From Aeromonas sanarellii (GTDB taxonomy: Bacteria > Pseudomonadota > Gammaproteobacteria > Enterobacterales > Aeromonadaceae), in the NCBI RefSeq assembly GCF_000820085.1, contig NZ_CDBN01000007.1:54246-118245 (forward strand): 64,000 nt of DNA. The letters run 5' to 3'. Both the position numbers and the translations under genes were made by a program. Positions 25,172-35,033 of the stretch are shown in pieces. The notes beneath the pieces are model-generated. The model made no database searches, was not told where the DNA came from, and worked only from the letters and a program-made list of their open reading frames with translations. Each line of letters opens with the position of its first letter. The stretch's first letter is position 1.

Positions 25172-25207
25172 AAAAATGCCGCCCTGGAGGCGGCATTTTT
25201 TATTTTT
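25172..25207 (+). terminator. Rho-independent terminator after HTH gene
   Basis: A 12-bp stem AAAAATGCCGCC/GGCGGCATTTTT with loop CTGGA and a T-rich tail (TTTTTTATTTTTC). One of the strongest in the window. Confidence 0.9.
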
Positions 25208-25350
25208 CAAAACAGAGGCTTGTTTAAATAAATACGGCGTTATGTGCGATGTGTGGCGATTTCAGCGAAATCAGCTTGTGGAACTGGATTAATCCCCGGA
25301 ATATTCCGACCCTTTGAATTCAGGCCACTGCTGCGCACAACGAGACAAAC

Positions 25351-26712
25351 ATGAGTCAAACCACATCCAAGGCCAGAGATGGCTTTACCAGTACCTTTGG
25401 CGTGCTGGCCGCGACCCTGGGGTCGGCCGTCGGGCTTGGCAACATCTGGAAGTTCCCCTACCTGACCGGGGAGAACGGCGGCGCCGGCTTCCTGCTGGTC
25501 TATGTCATCGCCACCCTGCTGGTGGGGCTGCCGGTGATGATCTCCGAGATCATGCTGGGGCGTCAGGCCAAATCCGATGCGGTGAGCGGGCTCATCAAGC
25601 TGGCGCCGAAGGGACAACCCTGGTGGCTGATCGCGGCCATGGGGGTGAGCGCGGCCTTCCTCATCATGTCGTTCTACTCCGAGGTGGCGGCCTGGGTGTT
25701 TGCCTACATCTTCAAGGCGGCCAGCGGGGATATCCTCTCGACCGATCCCGCCGTGACGGGGGCGGCCTTCAACGCGCTCATCACCAATCCGCTGCAGAGC
25801 CTGCTGTGGCAGTGGCTGGTGCTGGCCCTGATGGGGGGCATACTGCTGATGGGGGTGGCCAAGGGGATCGAGGCAGTCACCAAGCGGCTGATGCCGCTGC
25901 TCTTCATCCTGCTGCTGGTGATCGGCATCCGCAGCCTGACCCTGCCAGGGGCGAGCGAGGGGCTGGACTTCCTGTTCTCCCCCGATTTCTCCAAGGTGAC
26001 CGCAGGCGTCGTGCTGACGGCCATGGGACTGGCGTTCTTCAAGCTCTCCATCGGCATGGGCTGCATGATGACCTATGGCAGCTACTTTCGGGATGACCAG
26101 CACATTCCCCTGACCACGGTCCGGGTGATGTGCGCCGATCTCTTCGTCTCCATGCTGGCGGGGATCGCCATCTTCCCGGCGGTGTTCGCCTTCGGCTTCG
26201 AGCCGAGCGCCGGCCCCTCCCTGCTGTTCATCACCATACCCGCGGTGTTTGCCAGCATTCCGTTCGGTCACCTGTTCATGGTGCTGTTCTTCGTGCTCTC
26301 CGCCATCGCGGCCACGGGGGCCATGCTCTCCATCCTGGAGGTACCGGTCTCCGTGCTCTCCGAGCGTTTTCACATGAGCCGCAGAAGGGCCACCCTGATC
26401 AACCTCTTGGTGCTGGGGGCGGTCGGGTCGACCTGTGCGCTTTCCAACAGCACCCTGGCGGACGTGCAGATCGCCGGCAAGACCTTCTTCGATCTGTTCG
26501 ACTTCGTCTCCTCCAACGTGCTGATGCCCCTTGGCGGCATCTTCCTCTGCCTATTCGTCGGCTGGGTCTGGGGCTTCGAGCGGATGAAGACGGCGCTGAC
26601 CAATGGCGGCGAGCTGGAGCTGCCCATCCTCAAGCCCCTGTTCTTCATCATCCGTTACGTGTCGCCCCTGCTGATCCTGATCGTGATGCTCAAGGGGCTG
26701 GGGCTGTTCTGA
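25351..26712 (+). CDS. Sodium-dependent transporter, NSS/SNF family
   Basis: A 453-residue LeuT-fold Na+ symporter with 11-12 TM helices. The TM1 signature is complete: TLGSAVGLGNIWKFPYLTGE with the unwound GSAVGLGN region that holds Na+ and substrate, and NGGAGFLLVYV. TM6 (FKLSIGMGCMMTYGSYF) and TM8 regions are also recognisable. Bacterial homologues carry amino acids such as tryptophan (TnaT), tyrosine or leucine; the substrate here is unknown. The ATG at 25351 lacks a strong Shine-Dalgarno sequence. Convergent with rssA, with a shared terminator. Confidence 0.9.
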   Translation: MSQTTSKARDGFTSTFGVLAATLGSAVGLGNIWKFPYLTGENGGAGFLLVYVIATLLVGLPVMISEIMLGRQAKSDAVSGLIKLAPKGQPWWLIAAMGVSAAFLIMSFYSEVAAWVFAYIFKAASGDILSTDPAVTGAAFNALITNPLQSLLWQWLVLALMGGILLMGVAKGIEAVTKRLMPLLFILLLVIGIRSLTLPGASEGLDFLFSPDFSKVTAGVVLTAMGLAFFKLSIGMGCMMTYGSYFRDDQHIPLTTVRVMCADLFVSMLAGIAIFPAVFAFGFEPSAGPSLLFITIPAVFASIPFGHLFMVLFFVLSAIAATGAMLSILEVPVSVLSERFHMSRRRATLINLLVLGAVGSTCALSNSTLADVQIAGKTFFDLFDFVSSNVLMPLGGIFLCLFVGWVWGFERMKTALTNGGELELPILKPLFFIIRYVSPLLILIVMLKGLGLF

Positions 26713-26730
26713 CCGCGGGGCCCGGACAGC

Positions 26731-26758
26731 AAAAGAGCGCCTGATGGCGCTCTTTTCA
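26731..26758. terminator. Bidirectional rho-independent terminator
   Basis: An 11-bp stem AAAAGAGCGCC/GGCGCTCTTTT with loop TGAT, T-runs on both strands. It separates the convergent NSS transporter and rssA. Confidence 0.85.
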
Positions 26759-26774
26759 TTGGTATCCCTGGGCG

Positions 26775-27638
26775 TCAGAGCAGGCCGAGCCGGGAGAGTT
26801 CCTCCTTGAGCTGATCCAGGCTGCGCTCGACACAGGCCTCCCCCTCGTTGATGGCGTCGTTGGCGCGGTGGAAGTCCATGATGGAGAGGTTGCCGAGGCG
26901 AGGGCAGAGCTGGATCTCGGGGGGATCGCCGGCCATCCGGGCCCGGGTGATGCGCTCCTGCATGATGTTGATGGAGCCGGTCATCACCCCCCACATGCCG
27001 GGGGTACTGGGTTCGGTGCGGCCGAGCCACTGGCTGAACAGCCCCCCCGGGGCGGGTTCGTCCGGCTCGTCCGTCCAGGGCTGGTGCAGGTCGGTGTTGA
27101 GGTTGACGGCGATCACCACCTCGGCCCCCATGGCGCGGGCGAGCGAGATGGGCACGGGGTTGACCACGGCACCGTCGACCAGCCAGCGGTCATCGATCCG
27201 GGTCGGGGTCAGGATGCCGGGCATGCCGCAGGAGGCGCGCACGCATTGGCGCAGGGGGCCCCGCTGCAACCAGATCTCGCGGCCGGTATCGAGTTCGGTG
27301 GCGACGCAGGCGAAGGGCAGCGGCAGGCTCTCGATGGCGGGATCCCCCAGATGGCCGGCGGCGATGCCGAACACCTTGTCACCGCGGAACAGGCCGCCGG
27401 AGAGGGCGGGGTCGAGCAGCCCCATCACCTGCAACCGGTTGAAACCGCGCACCCAGTTCTCCAGTTTGTCCAGTTCGCCGGCGGCGTAGGCGGCGCCGAC
27501 GAAGCTGCCGATGGAGCAGCCAGCCACCAGATCCGGCTTGACGCCGAGGCGCTCCAGCGCCCGTATGATGCCGATGTGTGCCCATCCTCGGGCAGCGCCG
27601 CTGCCCAGGGCCAGACCCAGGCGGGGTTTTCGTGCCAC
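26775..27638 (-). CDS. rssA: Patatin-like phospholipase RssA
   Basis: A 287-residue patatin-fold hydrolase. An oxyanion-hole loop GSGAARGWAHIG (residues 12-23), the nucleophile elbow GCSIGS with Ser42, and the catalytic Asp in DGAVVNPVP (about residue 155) are all present, giving the Ser-Asp dyad. The layout and the N-terminus (KPRLGLALGSGAARGWAHIG) match RssA-type proteins from enterics. The start is a GTG at 27638, 7 bases after AGGAG; no ATG is available near it. Unlike in enterics, there is no rssB beside it. The substrate of the family is not known. Confidence 0.88.
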   Translation of the reverse strand: MARKPRLGLALGSGAARGWAHIGIIRALERLGVKPDLVAGCSIGSFVGAAYAAGELDKLENWVRGFNRLQVMGLLDPALSGGLFRGDKVFGIAAGHLGDPAIESLPLPFACVATELDTGREIWLQRGPLRQCVRASCGMPGILTPTRIDDRWLVDGAVVNPVPISLARAMGAEVVIAVNLNTDLHQPWTDEPDEPAPGGLFSQWLGRTEPSTPGMWGVMTGSINIMQERITRARMAGDPPEIQLCPRLGNLSIMDFHRANDAINEGEACVERSLDQLKEELSRLGLL

Positions 27639-27671
27639 AGTGCGTCTCCTGATGTGAATTGGGGTTCCAGC

Positions 27672-27863
27672 TTACCCCGGCTTCTCCTGCCCGTCATCCT
27701 GCCAACTTTCGCGGCGATTGCGACCGTTGCCCTTGGCCTGATAGAGGGCGAGATCGGCGCGGCGAATGGTCTCCAACAGTGTGCACGAGGGGGCTGGCGG
27801 CAATGGCTCGGGCTGAGCATGAGGCGCAAATCGGCCATCAGTGCAGGGCAGAACCCTCGTCAT
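27672..27863 (-). pseudogene. Remnant of a GGDEF diguanylate cyclase (C-terminal end only)
   Basis: This short frame contains TIRRADLALYQAKGNGRNRR, which is the hallmark C-terminal end of GGDEF domains (compare RRADxALYxAKxxGRNRV). About 35 residues upstream look unrelated (proline-rich), no GGDEF active-site loop is present, and no start is credible. I read this as the decayed 3' end of a diguanylate cyclase gene lost between rssA and the RND operon. Confidence 0.6.
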
Positions 27864-28013
27864 CGTCCCGGGAAGATGGTTTTTGATGATCTTCTCGCCA
27901 GGTTGTTACGTTTTGTCACATTTATACATAGTCGCGGCATAGTCAGGGGGTAACATGGTGCCATCCTTGATGAAGCTCTTTCCCTTTCTCTCTTTGACTG
28001 CATGGATCCTGTG

Positions 28014-29066
28014 ATGAAAACGCGCGTGTGGCTGTGGCTTTTCCCTCTTCTACTGTTGCTGGCGGCGGGGGCCTGGCACCTGCGGCGGGACGTCCCCGCC
28101 AGCAAGCCCGAGCCAAGACAGCTCAACATCAGGGCCGAAACCGTCAGGCAGAGCCTGGCCGAGCCCTCCATCAAGCTGGTCAGCAAGCTGGCGGCCAATC
28201 GCTCCGTGGTGGTGAGTCCCGAGGTGACCGGCCGCATCGTCAACATTGCGGTGCGATCCGGCCAGCAGGTGGAGCAGGGGCAGACCCTGATCGCCCTGGA
28301 CGCGGGCAAGCAGCAGGCGGAGCTCGCCGAGCAGAGCGCCAGCGTGCGCGACGAGGCGCGCAAGTTGCGGGACATGCGCCGCCTGGTGGCGCGCGGCGCC
28401 ATCACCACCTCCGAGCTGGAGGGGCAGGAGGCCACCGTCGCCCAGGCCCAGGCCCGGGTGGACGCGGCCCGTTACGAGCTCTCCCTGCGCACCCTGGCCG
28501 CCCCCTTCGACGGCACCGTCAGCCTCATCGACTTGAGCGAAGGGGCCCTGGTCAACAGCGGTGACGTGCTGCTGCATCTGGACGAGCTGGCGAAGCTGCG
28601 CCTCGATCTGGCGGTGCCCGAGCGCTACCTCTCCCTGCTGCGCCCCGGCATGGCGGTGACGGCGACCAGCTCCGCCTGGCCGGATCAATCCTTCTCCGGG
28701 GTGCTGGAGACCCTCGACAGCCGGATCTCCAGCGACACCCAGAACATCAAGGCGCGGGTCATCCTGCCCAACCCCGGCGGCCAGTTGCGCCCCGGCATGC
28801 TGATGAACGTGGCGCTCGAACTGCCGGCCCAGAAGATGACCCTGATCCCGGCCCAGTCGGTGGAATACGCCGGCGAGCAGCGCTTCGTCTATCGCCTGGA
28901 GGCGGACGGCCGGGTGAAGCGCGTGCCGGTGGAGCTTGGCGACACCCATGGCGAAGAAGTGTGGGTGCTCAAGGGGCTGAACGTCGGCGATCGCATCGCG
29001 GTGGAGGGGCTGGTCAATTTGCGCGACGGCGCCCTGGTACGGGATCTGGGCGAGGTGAAAGGCTGA
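28014..29066 (+). CDS. RND efflux periplasmic adaptor (membrane fusion protein)
   Basis: A 350-residue HlyD/AcrA-type adaptor. An N-terminal hydrophobic anchor (MKTRVWLWLFPLLLLLAAGA) has no lipobox, so it is probably membrane-anchored rather than lipidated. The biotinyl-lipoyl motif is RIVNIAVRSGQQVEQGQTL, followed by a short alpha-hairpin (residues ~95-145), LAAPFDGTVSLID, and a beta-barrel. It bridges the pump to an outer-membrane TolC-like channel, none of which is encoded here. An in-frame ATG at 28002 is an alternative start. The stop overlaps the next gene by one base (TGATG), so they are an operon. Confidence 0.88.
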   Translation: MKTRVWLWLFPLLLLLAAGAWHLRRDVPASKPEPRQLNIRAETVRQSLAEPSIKLVSKLAANRSVVVSPEVTGRIVNIAVRSGQQVEQGQTLIALDAGKQQAELAEQSASVRDEARKLRDMRRLVARGAITTSELEGQEATVAQAQARVDAARYELSLRTLAAPFDGTVSLIDLSEGALVNSGDVLLHLDELAKLRLDLAVPERYLSLLRPGMAVTATSSAWPDQSFSGVLETLDSRISSDTQNIKARVILPNPGGQLRPGMLMNVALELPAQKMTLIPAQSVEYAGEQRFVYRLEADGRVKRVPVELGDTHGEEVWVLKGLNVGDRIAVEGLVNLRDGALVRDLGEVKG

Positions 29067-32000
29067 TGTGGCTCTCCGATATCTCAGTGCGCCGCCCCCT
29101 GGTGGCGGTGGTCATCAGCGCCCTGCTCACCGTGTTCGGCCTGGTGGCCTTTTCCAAGCTGACGGTGCGGGAGATGCCGGACGTGCAGACCCCGTCCGTC
29201 TCCATCACCACCACCTATGAGGGGGCGGCCCCCGAGGTGATGGAGAGCCAGGTCACCAAGCCCATCGAGGACCAGCTCTCCGGCATCAGCGGCATCAAGA
29301 ACATCAACTCGGTGACCCGCAAGGGGCGCTCCTCCATCACGGTGGAGTTCAAGCTCGGCTGGAACATGCTGGAGGGCACCTCGGACGTGCGCGACGCCAT
29401 CTCCCGGGCCAGACCCAGGCTGCCAGACGGGGCGGACGAGCCCATGGTGACCAAGGACAACGGCAACGGCGACGTGGCCATCTGGCTGAACTTCAGCAGC
29501 ACCCAGATGGACCGCACCGCCCTGACGGATTACGCCAACCGCATGCTGGTGGATCCCCTGAGCCTAGTGGACGGGGTGAGCGAGGTGCAACTCTCGGGGG
29601 ATCTGACCCAGGTGATGTACGTGCGGCTGCGCCCGGCCGACATGGCGGCCCGCGGCATCACTGTGGCCGACGTGCAGGATGCCCTCAAGCGGGAGAACAT
29701 CGAGCTCCCTGGCGGCGAGATCCGCAACAACACCATGACCATGGCGGTGCAGATCGCCCGCCTCTACCACAGCGCCGAGGATTTCCGCTCCCTGCCGGTG
29801 ACGACCGCCGCCAACGGCCAGAGCATCTACCTGGCGGACATCGCGGATGTCGAGGTGGGGGCCAAGAACGAAGACAGCGCCTACCAGCGCAACGGCCGCG
29901 AGAGCCTGGGGATTGGCATAGTCGCCCAGTCCACCGCCAACCCCCTGGCGGTGGCCCAGGGCATCGAGAAGAAGCTGGTCGAGATGCAGCGCTTCCTGCC
30001 GGAAGGGGCAAAGCTCGAGGTCGACTACGATTCCACCATCTTCATCAAGCAGGCCATCGACGAGGTGTACGAGACACTCGCCATCTGCGCCCTGCTGGTG
30101 GTCGCCGTGCTCTATCTGTTCCTCGGGCAGGGGCGCACCACCCTGATCCCCGCCATCACGGTGCCGGTCTCCCTCATCTCGGCCTTTATCGGCGCTTGGT
30201 ATCTGGGCTTTTCCATCAACCTCATCACCTTGCTGGCGCTCATCCTCGCCATCGGCCTGGTGGTGGACGACGCCATCGTGGTGGTGGAGAACATCCACCA
30301 CCACCTGCAACGGGGGGAATCCCCATTGATGGCGGCCTGGCACGGCACCCGGGAGGTGGGGTTTGCGGTCATCGCCACCACCGCCGTGCTGGTGATGGTG
30401 TTCGTGCCCATCGCCTTCATGGAGGGCATGGTGGGGCGGCTCTTCACCGAGTTTGCAATATTGCTCTCGCTCGCCGTGCTCTTCTCCTCCCTGGTGGCGC
30501 TCACCCTGACCCCGGCCATGGGCTCCTGGCTGATGCGCGCCGTGGACAAACCCAACACCCTGACCGCCACGCTGGATAAAGGCCTCGGCTGGGTGGAGCG
30601 GCGCTATCGCGCCCTGCTGGGGGCCGTGCTGCGCCACGCCGTCTGGATGCCCCTGGTGCTGCTGCTCTGCCTTGGCGGCATCGGCGCCCTCTTTGGCAAG
30701 CTGCCCGCGAGCCTCACTCCCACAGAGGACAGGGGCGTGCTCTATGTGTTCGTGAAGGGAGCAGAGGGCACCAGCATAGAGCGGATGAAGCGCAACATGC
30801 AGCAGGTGGAGGCCGCCGTCCTGCCGCTGCTCGGCAAGGGGGTGGTGCAGGCGGTGAGCTTCAGCACCCCGGCCTTCGGCCGCGGCGGCGATCAGACCGG
30901 CATGGCCATCATCCAGCTCAGCGACTGGGCGGTGCGGGAGCAGACGGCCACCGAGTTCGGCCGCTCCCTGAGCGGGCTGCTCGCCGACATTCCGGACGTG
31001 ATGATCCGCACCTTCCAGCCGGGCTTTCGCGGTGGCTCCACCGCCGCCGTGCAGTTCGTGCTGCAGGGCTCCGATTACGGCGAGCTATACCAGCAGGGGC
31101 TCATCTTGCAGCAGGCGGCGCGCCAGAGCGGGCTGATGCAGAGCCCGGATCTCGACTATGCCGAGAAGACCCCGGAGCTGCAGGTGACCATAGAGCGGGA
31201 GAGGGCCAGCCAGCTCGGCATCCCGGTCTCCACCATAGCAAGCTCCCTGCAGGCCCTGCTCGGGGGCGTCAGCCAGACCACCTATGTGGACAGGGGGAAG
31301 GAGTACGACGTCTATCTGAGGGCCAACCAGACCCAGTTCAACGGTATCTCGGATGTGAGCCGTATCTACCTCAAGGCCGCCAGCGGCGAGATGGTGAGCC
31401 TCTCGACCCTGGCCACCGTCACCCAGGTGGCCAGTCCCCAGCGCCTCAACCACTATCAGCGCCAGAAGGCGGTCACCCTCACCGCGGACCTGGCCCCCGA
31501 CCACACCCTGGGGGAGGCGCTCGACTTCCTGGATGGCTGGGCCGCGGATCATCTGCCCATCGGCATGTCGGTGGATTACGCCGGCGAGTCCAAGGATTAT
31601 CGCGACAACCAGGGGGAGATGGCGCTGGTGTTCGGCCTGGCCCTGCTGGTGGTCTACCTGGTGCTGGTGGCCCAGTTCGAGAGCCTGCTGACCCCGGCGG
31701 TGGTGATGATGACGGTGCCGCTCGGCATCTTCGGCGGCCTGCTCGGCCTCTGGCTCACGGGGCAGGAGCTCAGCATCTACAGCCAGATCGGCATGATCAT
31801 GCTGATCGGCATGGTGACCAAGAACGGCATCCTCATCGTGGAGTTCATCAACCAGTTGCGCCAGCGGGGTGAAGGGTTCGAGGAGGCGATCATCAAGGGG
31901 TCGGTGCGCCGCCTGCGCCCCATATTGATGACGTCGCTCACCGCCATCATAGGTGCCGTGCCCCTGATGCTCTCCATGGGGGCGGGCTACGAGAGCAGGA

Positions 32001-32218
32001 TGGCCGTGGGGACAGTGGTCTTCTTCGGGTTGTCGCTCGCGACCCTGGTCACCCTGCTGGTGGTGCCCGCCATCTATCACCTGATCGCCAGACGTGCGGG
32101 GATGACGGGGGCGCGGGATCGGCTGGTGGACGAGGTGCTGGCCACGGCAGCTCCGGCCAGCCCGTCCCCAGTGCAGGGGGAGGACGCCCCCGAGGGGCGG
32201 GACAAACCGGCGGCCTAG
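29066..32218 (+). CDS. RND multidrug efflux pump (HAE1 family)
   Basis: A 1050-residue inner-membrane proton antiporter, the size of AcrB/MexB. It has TM1 followed by [20 protein letters not shown], the paired large periplasmic loops, and the TM4 proton-relay motif [12 protein letters not shown] with D401 and D402. A second repeat begins near residue 520, with conserved [16 protein letters not shown] in TM10-11. The REMPDVQTP form suggests the VexD/VmeY-MexI branch rather than AcrB itself. It expels drugs, dyes or detergents together with the adaptor just upstream. No local TetR/MarR repressor is visible. The start ATG at 29066 overlaps the adaptor stop. Confidence 0.92.
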   Translation: MWLSDISVRRPLVAVVISALLTVFGLVAFSKLTVREMPDVQTPSVSITTTYEGAAPEVMESQVTKPIEDQLSGISGIKNINSVTRKGRSSITVEFKLGWNMLEGTSDVRDAISRARPRLPDGADEPMVTKDNGNGDVAIWLNFSSTQMDRTALTDYANRMLVDPLSLVDGVSEVQLSGDLTQVMYVRLRPADMAARGITVADVQDALKRENIELPGGEIRNNTMTMAVQIARLYHSAEDFRSLPVTTAANGQSIYLADIADVEVGAKNEDSAYQRNGRESLGIGIVAQSTANPLAVAQGIEKKLVEMQRFLPEGAKLEVDYDSTIFIKQAIDEVYETLAICALLVVAVLYLFLGQGRTTLIPAITVPVSLISAFIGAWYLGFSINLITLLALILAIGLVVDDAIVVVENIHHHLQRGESPLMAAWHGTREVGFAVIATTAVLVMVFVPIAFMEGMVGRLFTEFAILLSLAVLFSSLVALTLTPAMGSWLMRAVDKPNTLTATLDKGLGWVERRYRALLGAVLRHAVWMPLVLLLCLGGIGALFGKLPASLTPTEDRGVLYVFVKGAEGTSIERMKRNMQQVEAAVLPLLGKGVVQAVSFSTPAFGRGGDQTGMAIIQLSDWAVREQTATEFGRSLSGLLADIPDVMIRTFQPGFRGGSTAAVQFVLQGSDYGELYQQGLILQQAARQSGLMQSPDLDYAEKTPELQVTIERERASQLGIPVSTIASSLQALLGGVSQTTYVDRGKEYDVYLRANQTQFNGISDVSRIYLKAASGEMVSLSTLATVTQVASPQRLNHYQRQKAVTLTADLAPDHTLGEALDFLDGWAADHLPIGMSVDYAGESKDYRDNQGEMALVFGLALLVVYLVLVAQFESLLTPAVVMMTVPLGIFGGLLGLWLTGQELSIYSQIGMIMLIGMVTKNGILIVEFINQLRQRGEGFEEAIIKGSVRRLRPILMTSLTAIIGAVPLMLSMGAGYESRMAVGTVVFFGLSLATLVTLLVVPAIYHLIARRAGMTGARDRLVDEVLATAAPASPSPVQGEDAPEGRDKPAA

Positions 32219-32236
32219 CGTGCCGACTCGGATGAC

Positions 32237-32270
32237 AACAAGCAGGGCGCCCATGGGTGCCCTGCTTGTT
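32237..32270 (+). terminator. Terminator hairpin after RND operon
   Basis: A 12-bp perfect stem AACAAGCAGGGC/GCCCTGCTTGTT with an inner loop GCCCATGGGT that is itself self-complementary. The T-run is poor (TTGTTGAT), so efficiency is uncertain. Confidence 0.6.
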
Positions 32271-32414
32271 GATGAACACCGAGTCTGTCACGCCGACCCG
32301 CGGCACCCGCTCGAAGCAGCCCTTTCCCCTCGCGTTCTGTGGGGGCAAAAAGCCGTCGCCCCCGCCTGGCTCTGCCGGTATAATGCGCGACCCGAATTGT
32401 TCCAGGTGGTCAAA

Positions 32415-34838
32415 ATGCAGCCGGTTACCAACCTCTTCTCCTATCCCCGTTACTGGGCCGAGTGCTACGGCACGGCGCCCTTCCTGCCCATGTCCCGCGC
32501 GGAGATGGACAAGCTCGGCTGGGACAGCTGCGACATCGTGCTGGTGACAGGGGATGCCTATGTGGATCACCCGAGCTTCGGCATGGCGGTGATCGGCCGC
32601 ATGCTCGAATCCCAGGGTTTTCGGGTCGGCATCATCGCCCAGCCGGACTGGTCATCGAAGGATGACTTTATGCGCCTGGGCAAGCCGAACCTCTTCTACG
32701 GGGTGACCGCGGGCAATATGGACTCCATGATCAACCGCTACACCGCCGACAAGAAGCTGCGCCACGACGACGCCTACACCCCGGGGGACGTGGGCGGCAA
32801 GCGGCCGGACCGCGCCACCCTGGTCTATACCCAGCGCTGCAAGGAGGCCTATAAAGAGGTGCCGGTGGTCATCGGCGGCATCGAGGCATCGCTGCGCCGC
32901 ATCGCCCACTACGACTACTGGTCCGAGACCATCCGTCGCTCCATCCTGATCGACGCCAAGGCCGACATCCTCATCTACGGCAACGCCGAGCGCCCCCTGG
33001 TGGAGGTGGCTCACCGCATCGCAGGTGGCGAGACCATCGACACCATGCAGGACATTCGCGGCACCGCCGTCATTCGCAAGGAGCCGCTGCCGGGCTGGCG
33101 CGGGGTCGATTCGAGCAAGCTCGACCAGATTGGCCGCATCGACCCCATCCCCAACCCCTATATGGAAGGGGCGCCCTGCGCGGACGACGAAGGGACCGCG
33201 CCGATGGAACAGGAGGCCAAGCCCATCCTGGTGCAGCCCCCCAAGCAGAAGCCCTGGGAGAAAACCTACGTCAAGCTGCCGGCGTTCGAGCGGGTGAAGG
33301 AAGACAAGGTGCTCTACGCCCATGCGTCGCGTATCCTGCACCACGAGACCAACCCGGGCTGCGCCCGTGCCCTCTCCCAGGCCCACGGCGATCGCATCAT
33401 CTGGGTCAACCCGCCCGCCTTCCCCCTCGAAACCGACGAGATGGACGGGGTGTTCGGCCTGCCGTATCAGCGGGTGCCGCACCCGGCCTATGGCAACGAG
33501 AAGATCCCGGCCTACGACATGATCAAGACCTCGGTCAACATCATGCGCGGCTGCTTCGGCGGCTGCTCCTTCTGCTCCATCACCGAGCACGAAGGGCGCA
33601 TCATCCAGAGCCGCTCGGAAGAGTCGATCCTCAAAGAAATCGAAGAGATCCGCGACAAGGTGCCGGGCTTTACCGGCGTCATCTCGGATCTGGGCGGCCC
33701 CACCGCCAACATGTATCGCTTACGCTGCAAGAGCCCCAAGGCCGAGCAGACTTGTCGGCGCGCCTCCTGCGTCTGGCCGACCATCTGCCCTCACATGGAC
33801 ACCGACCACAGCCCGACCATCAACCTCTATCGCAAGGCGCGCGATCTCAAGGGCATCAAGAAGATCCTGATCGCCTCCGGGGTGCGTTACGACATCGCGG
33901 TGGAAGATCCGCGCTACATCAAGGAGCTGGCCAAGTACCACGTCGGCGGCTACCTCAAGATCGCGCCGGAGCACACCGAGGAGGGCCCGCTCTCCAAGAT
34001 GATGAAGCCCGGCATGGGCAGCTACTACAGCTTCAAGGAGCTGTTCGACAAGTACTCCAAAGAGGCGGGCAAGCAGCAGTACCTGATCCCCTACTTCATC
34101 TCCGCCCACCCGGGCACCACGGATGAAGACATGTTGAACATGGCGCTCTGGATTAAAGCAAACCGCTTCAAGCTGGATCAGGTGCAGAACTTCTACCCGT
34201 CGCCGCTCGCCAACGCCACCACCATGTATTACACCGAGAAAAACCCGCTCAACAAGGTGAGCCGCCAGGGCGGGGACGTGTTCGTGGTGAAAGGGGAGCG
34301 TCGTCGTCGCCTGCACAAGGCGCTGCTGCGCTACCACGATCCGGCTGGCTGGCCCATGATCCGCGAAGCCTTGCTGGAGATGGGCAAGGGCCACCTCATC
34401 GGCAATGGCCCCGACTGCCTGGTGCCGCCGGAAGGCCGTGGCGAAGCCAAGGCCGAGCGCAGCCGCAGCAAGGGCCTCAAGCCCGCGTTGACCCGCCACA
34501 GTGCCATCACCCATCAGCGCAGCAACGGGGCTGGCAACAAGGCCGCCCGCAGCGAGGCTGGCGCAGGCAATGCCCCTGCGGCCAGCAAACATGGCGGCAA
34601 GACGGGCAATGGCAAACCGATCGGCTCTCAGCTCCAGAAGGGCTCGGGCAACGGCAAGTTTGCCGTGCAGGGCGCAGGGCAGGGCACTGGTCAGGGTAAA
34701 CCGGCAGGGCAGGGGAAACCCGCTCACAAAGGCAAGGCCCCGAGCCGCGCAGGCACTGCCAAGCCGGGCGCCAAACCCGCCACTCAAGGCGGCAAGCCCG
34801 CGGCTAAAGGGAATAGTGCCAAGCGACCGGCTCGGTGA
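32415..34838 (+). CDS. ygiQ: YgiQ family radical SAM protein (UPF0313)
   Basis: An 807-residue radical SAM enzyme. The [4Fe-4S]/SAM site is CFGGCSFC with C380, C384 and C387 (CxxxCxxC), preceded by KTSVNIMRG. The N-terminal cobalamin-like region (residues 35-150: [41 protein letters not shown]) and the C-terminal DUF3362-like segment ([19 protein letters not shown]) fit UPF0313. The reaction is unknown. The frame opens at 32220; the ATG at 32415 is preceded by AGGTGG and matches the family start. The last roughly 120 residues are a low-complexity tail rich in Lys, Gly, Ala and Gln, longer than in E. coli YgiQ. Confidence 0.92.
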   Translation: MQPVTNLFSYPRYWAECYGTAPFLPMSRAEMDKLGWDSCDIVLVTGDAYVDHPSFGMAVIGRMLESQGFRVGIIAQPDWSSKDDFMRLGKPNLFYGVTAGNMDSMINRYTADKKLRHDDAYTPGDVGGKRPDRATLVYTQRCKEAYKEVPVVIGGIEASLRRIAHYDYWSETIRRSILIDAKADILIYGNAERPLVEVAHRIAGGETIDTMQDIRGTAVIRKEPLPGWRGVDSSKLDQIGRIDPIPNPYMEGAPCADDEGTAPMEQEAKPILVQPPKQKPWEKTYVKLPAFERVKEDKVLYAHASRILHHETNPGCARALSQAHGDRIIWVNPPAFPLETDEMDGVFGLPYQRVPHPAYGNEKIPAYDMIKTSVNIMRGCFGGCSFCSITEHEGRIIQSRSEESILKEIEEIRDKVPGFTGVISDLGGPTANMYRLRCKSPKAEQTCRRASCVWPTICPHMDTDHSPTINLYRKARDLKGIKKILIASGVRYDIAVEDPRYIKELAKYHVGGYLKIAPEHTEEGPLSKMMKPGMGSYYSFKELFDKYSKEAGKQQYLIPYFISAHPGTTDEDMLNMALWIKANRFKLDQVQNFYPSPLANATTMYYTEKNPLNKVSRQGGDVFVVKGERRRRLHKALLRYHDPAGWPMIREALLEMGKGHLIGNGPDCLVPPEGRGEAKAERSRSKGLKPALTRHSAITHQRSNGAGNKAARSEAGAGNAPAASKHGGKTGNGKPIGSQLQKGSGNGKFAVQGAGQGTGQGKPAGQGKPAHKGKAPSRAGTAKPGAKPATQGGKPAAKGNSAKRPAR

Positions 34839-34868
34839 GTTTCCCTGTTGTTGGGGAAAGCAAGAAAT

Positions 34869-34902
34869 AACAAGGGCGACCAGATGGTCGCCCTTGTTTT
34901 AT
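34869..34902 (+). terminator. Rho-independent terminator after ygiQ
   Basis: A 13-bp perfect stem AACAAGGGCGACC/GGTCGCCCTTGTT, loop AGAT, then TTTATTT. Confidence 0.9.
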
Positions 34903-34906
34903 TTGT

Positions 34907-34920
34907 ATCTCGTATGTTGG
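34907..34920 (+). repeat. Left copy of 14-bp direct repeat flanking the 587-aa gene
   Basis: ATCTCGTATGTTGG just downstream of the ygiQ terminator is repeated exactly at 36817-36830 on the other side of the gene 35034-36797. The two copies are 1,910 bp apart. They may be duplicated target or attachment sequence. Confidence 0.6.
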
Positions 34921-35033
34921 CAGGAGGAAGCAGTCGCTCAAGATAGCGGTTGGTATCGATAACTATATGTTTTTATTTATATTTAATATTTTCAACTATA
35001 GGCGGGCAGTATATGTACCATTGATACGGCTGA

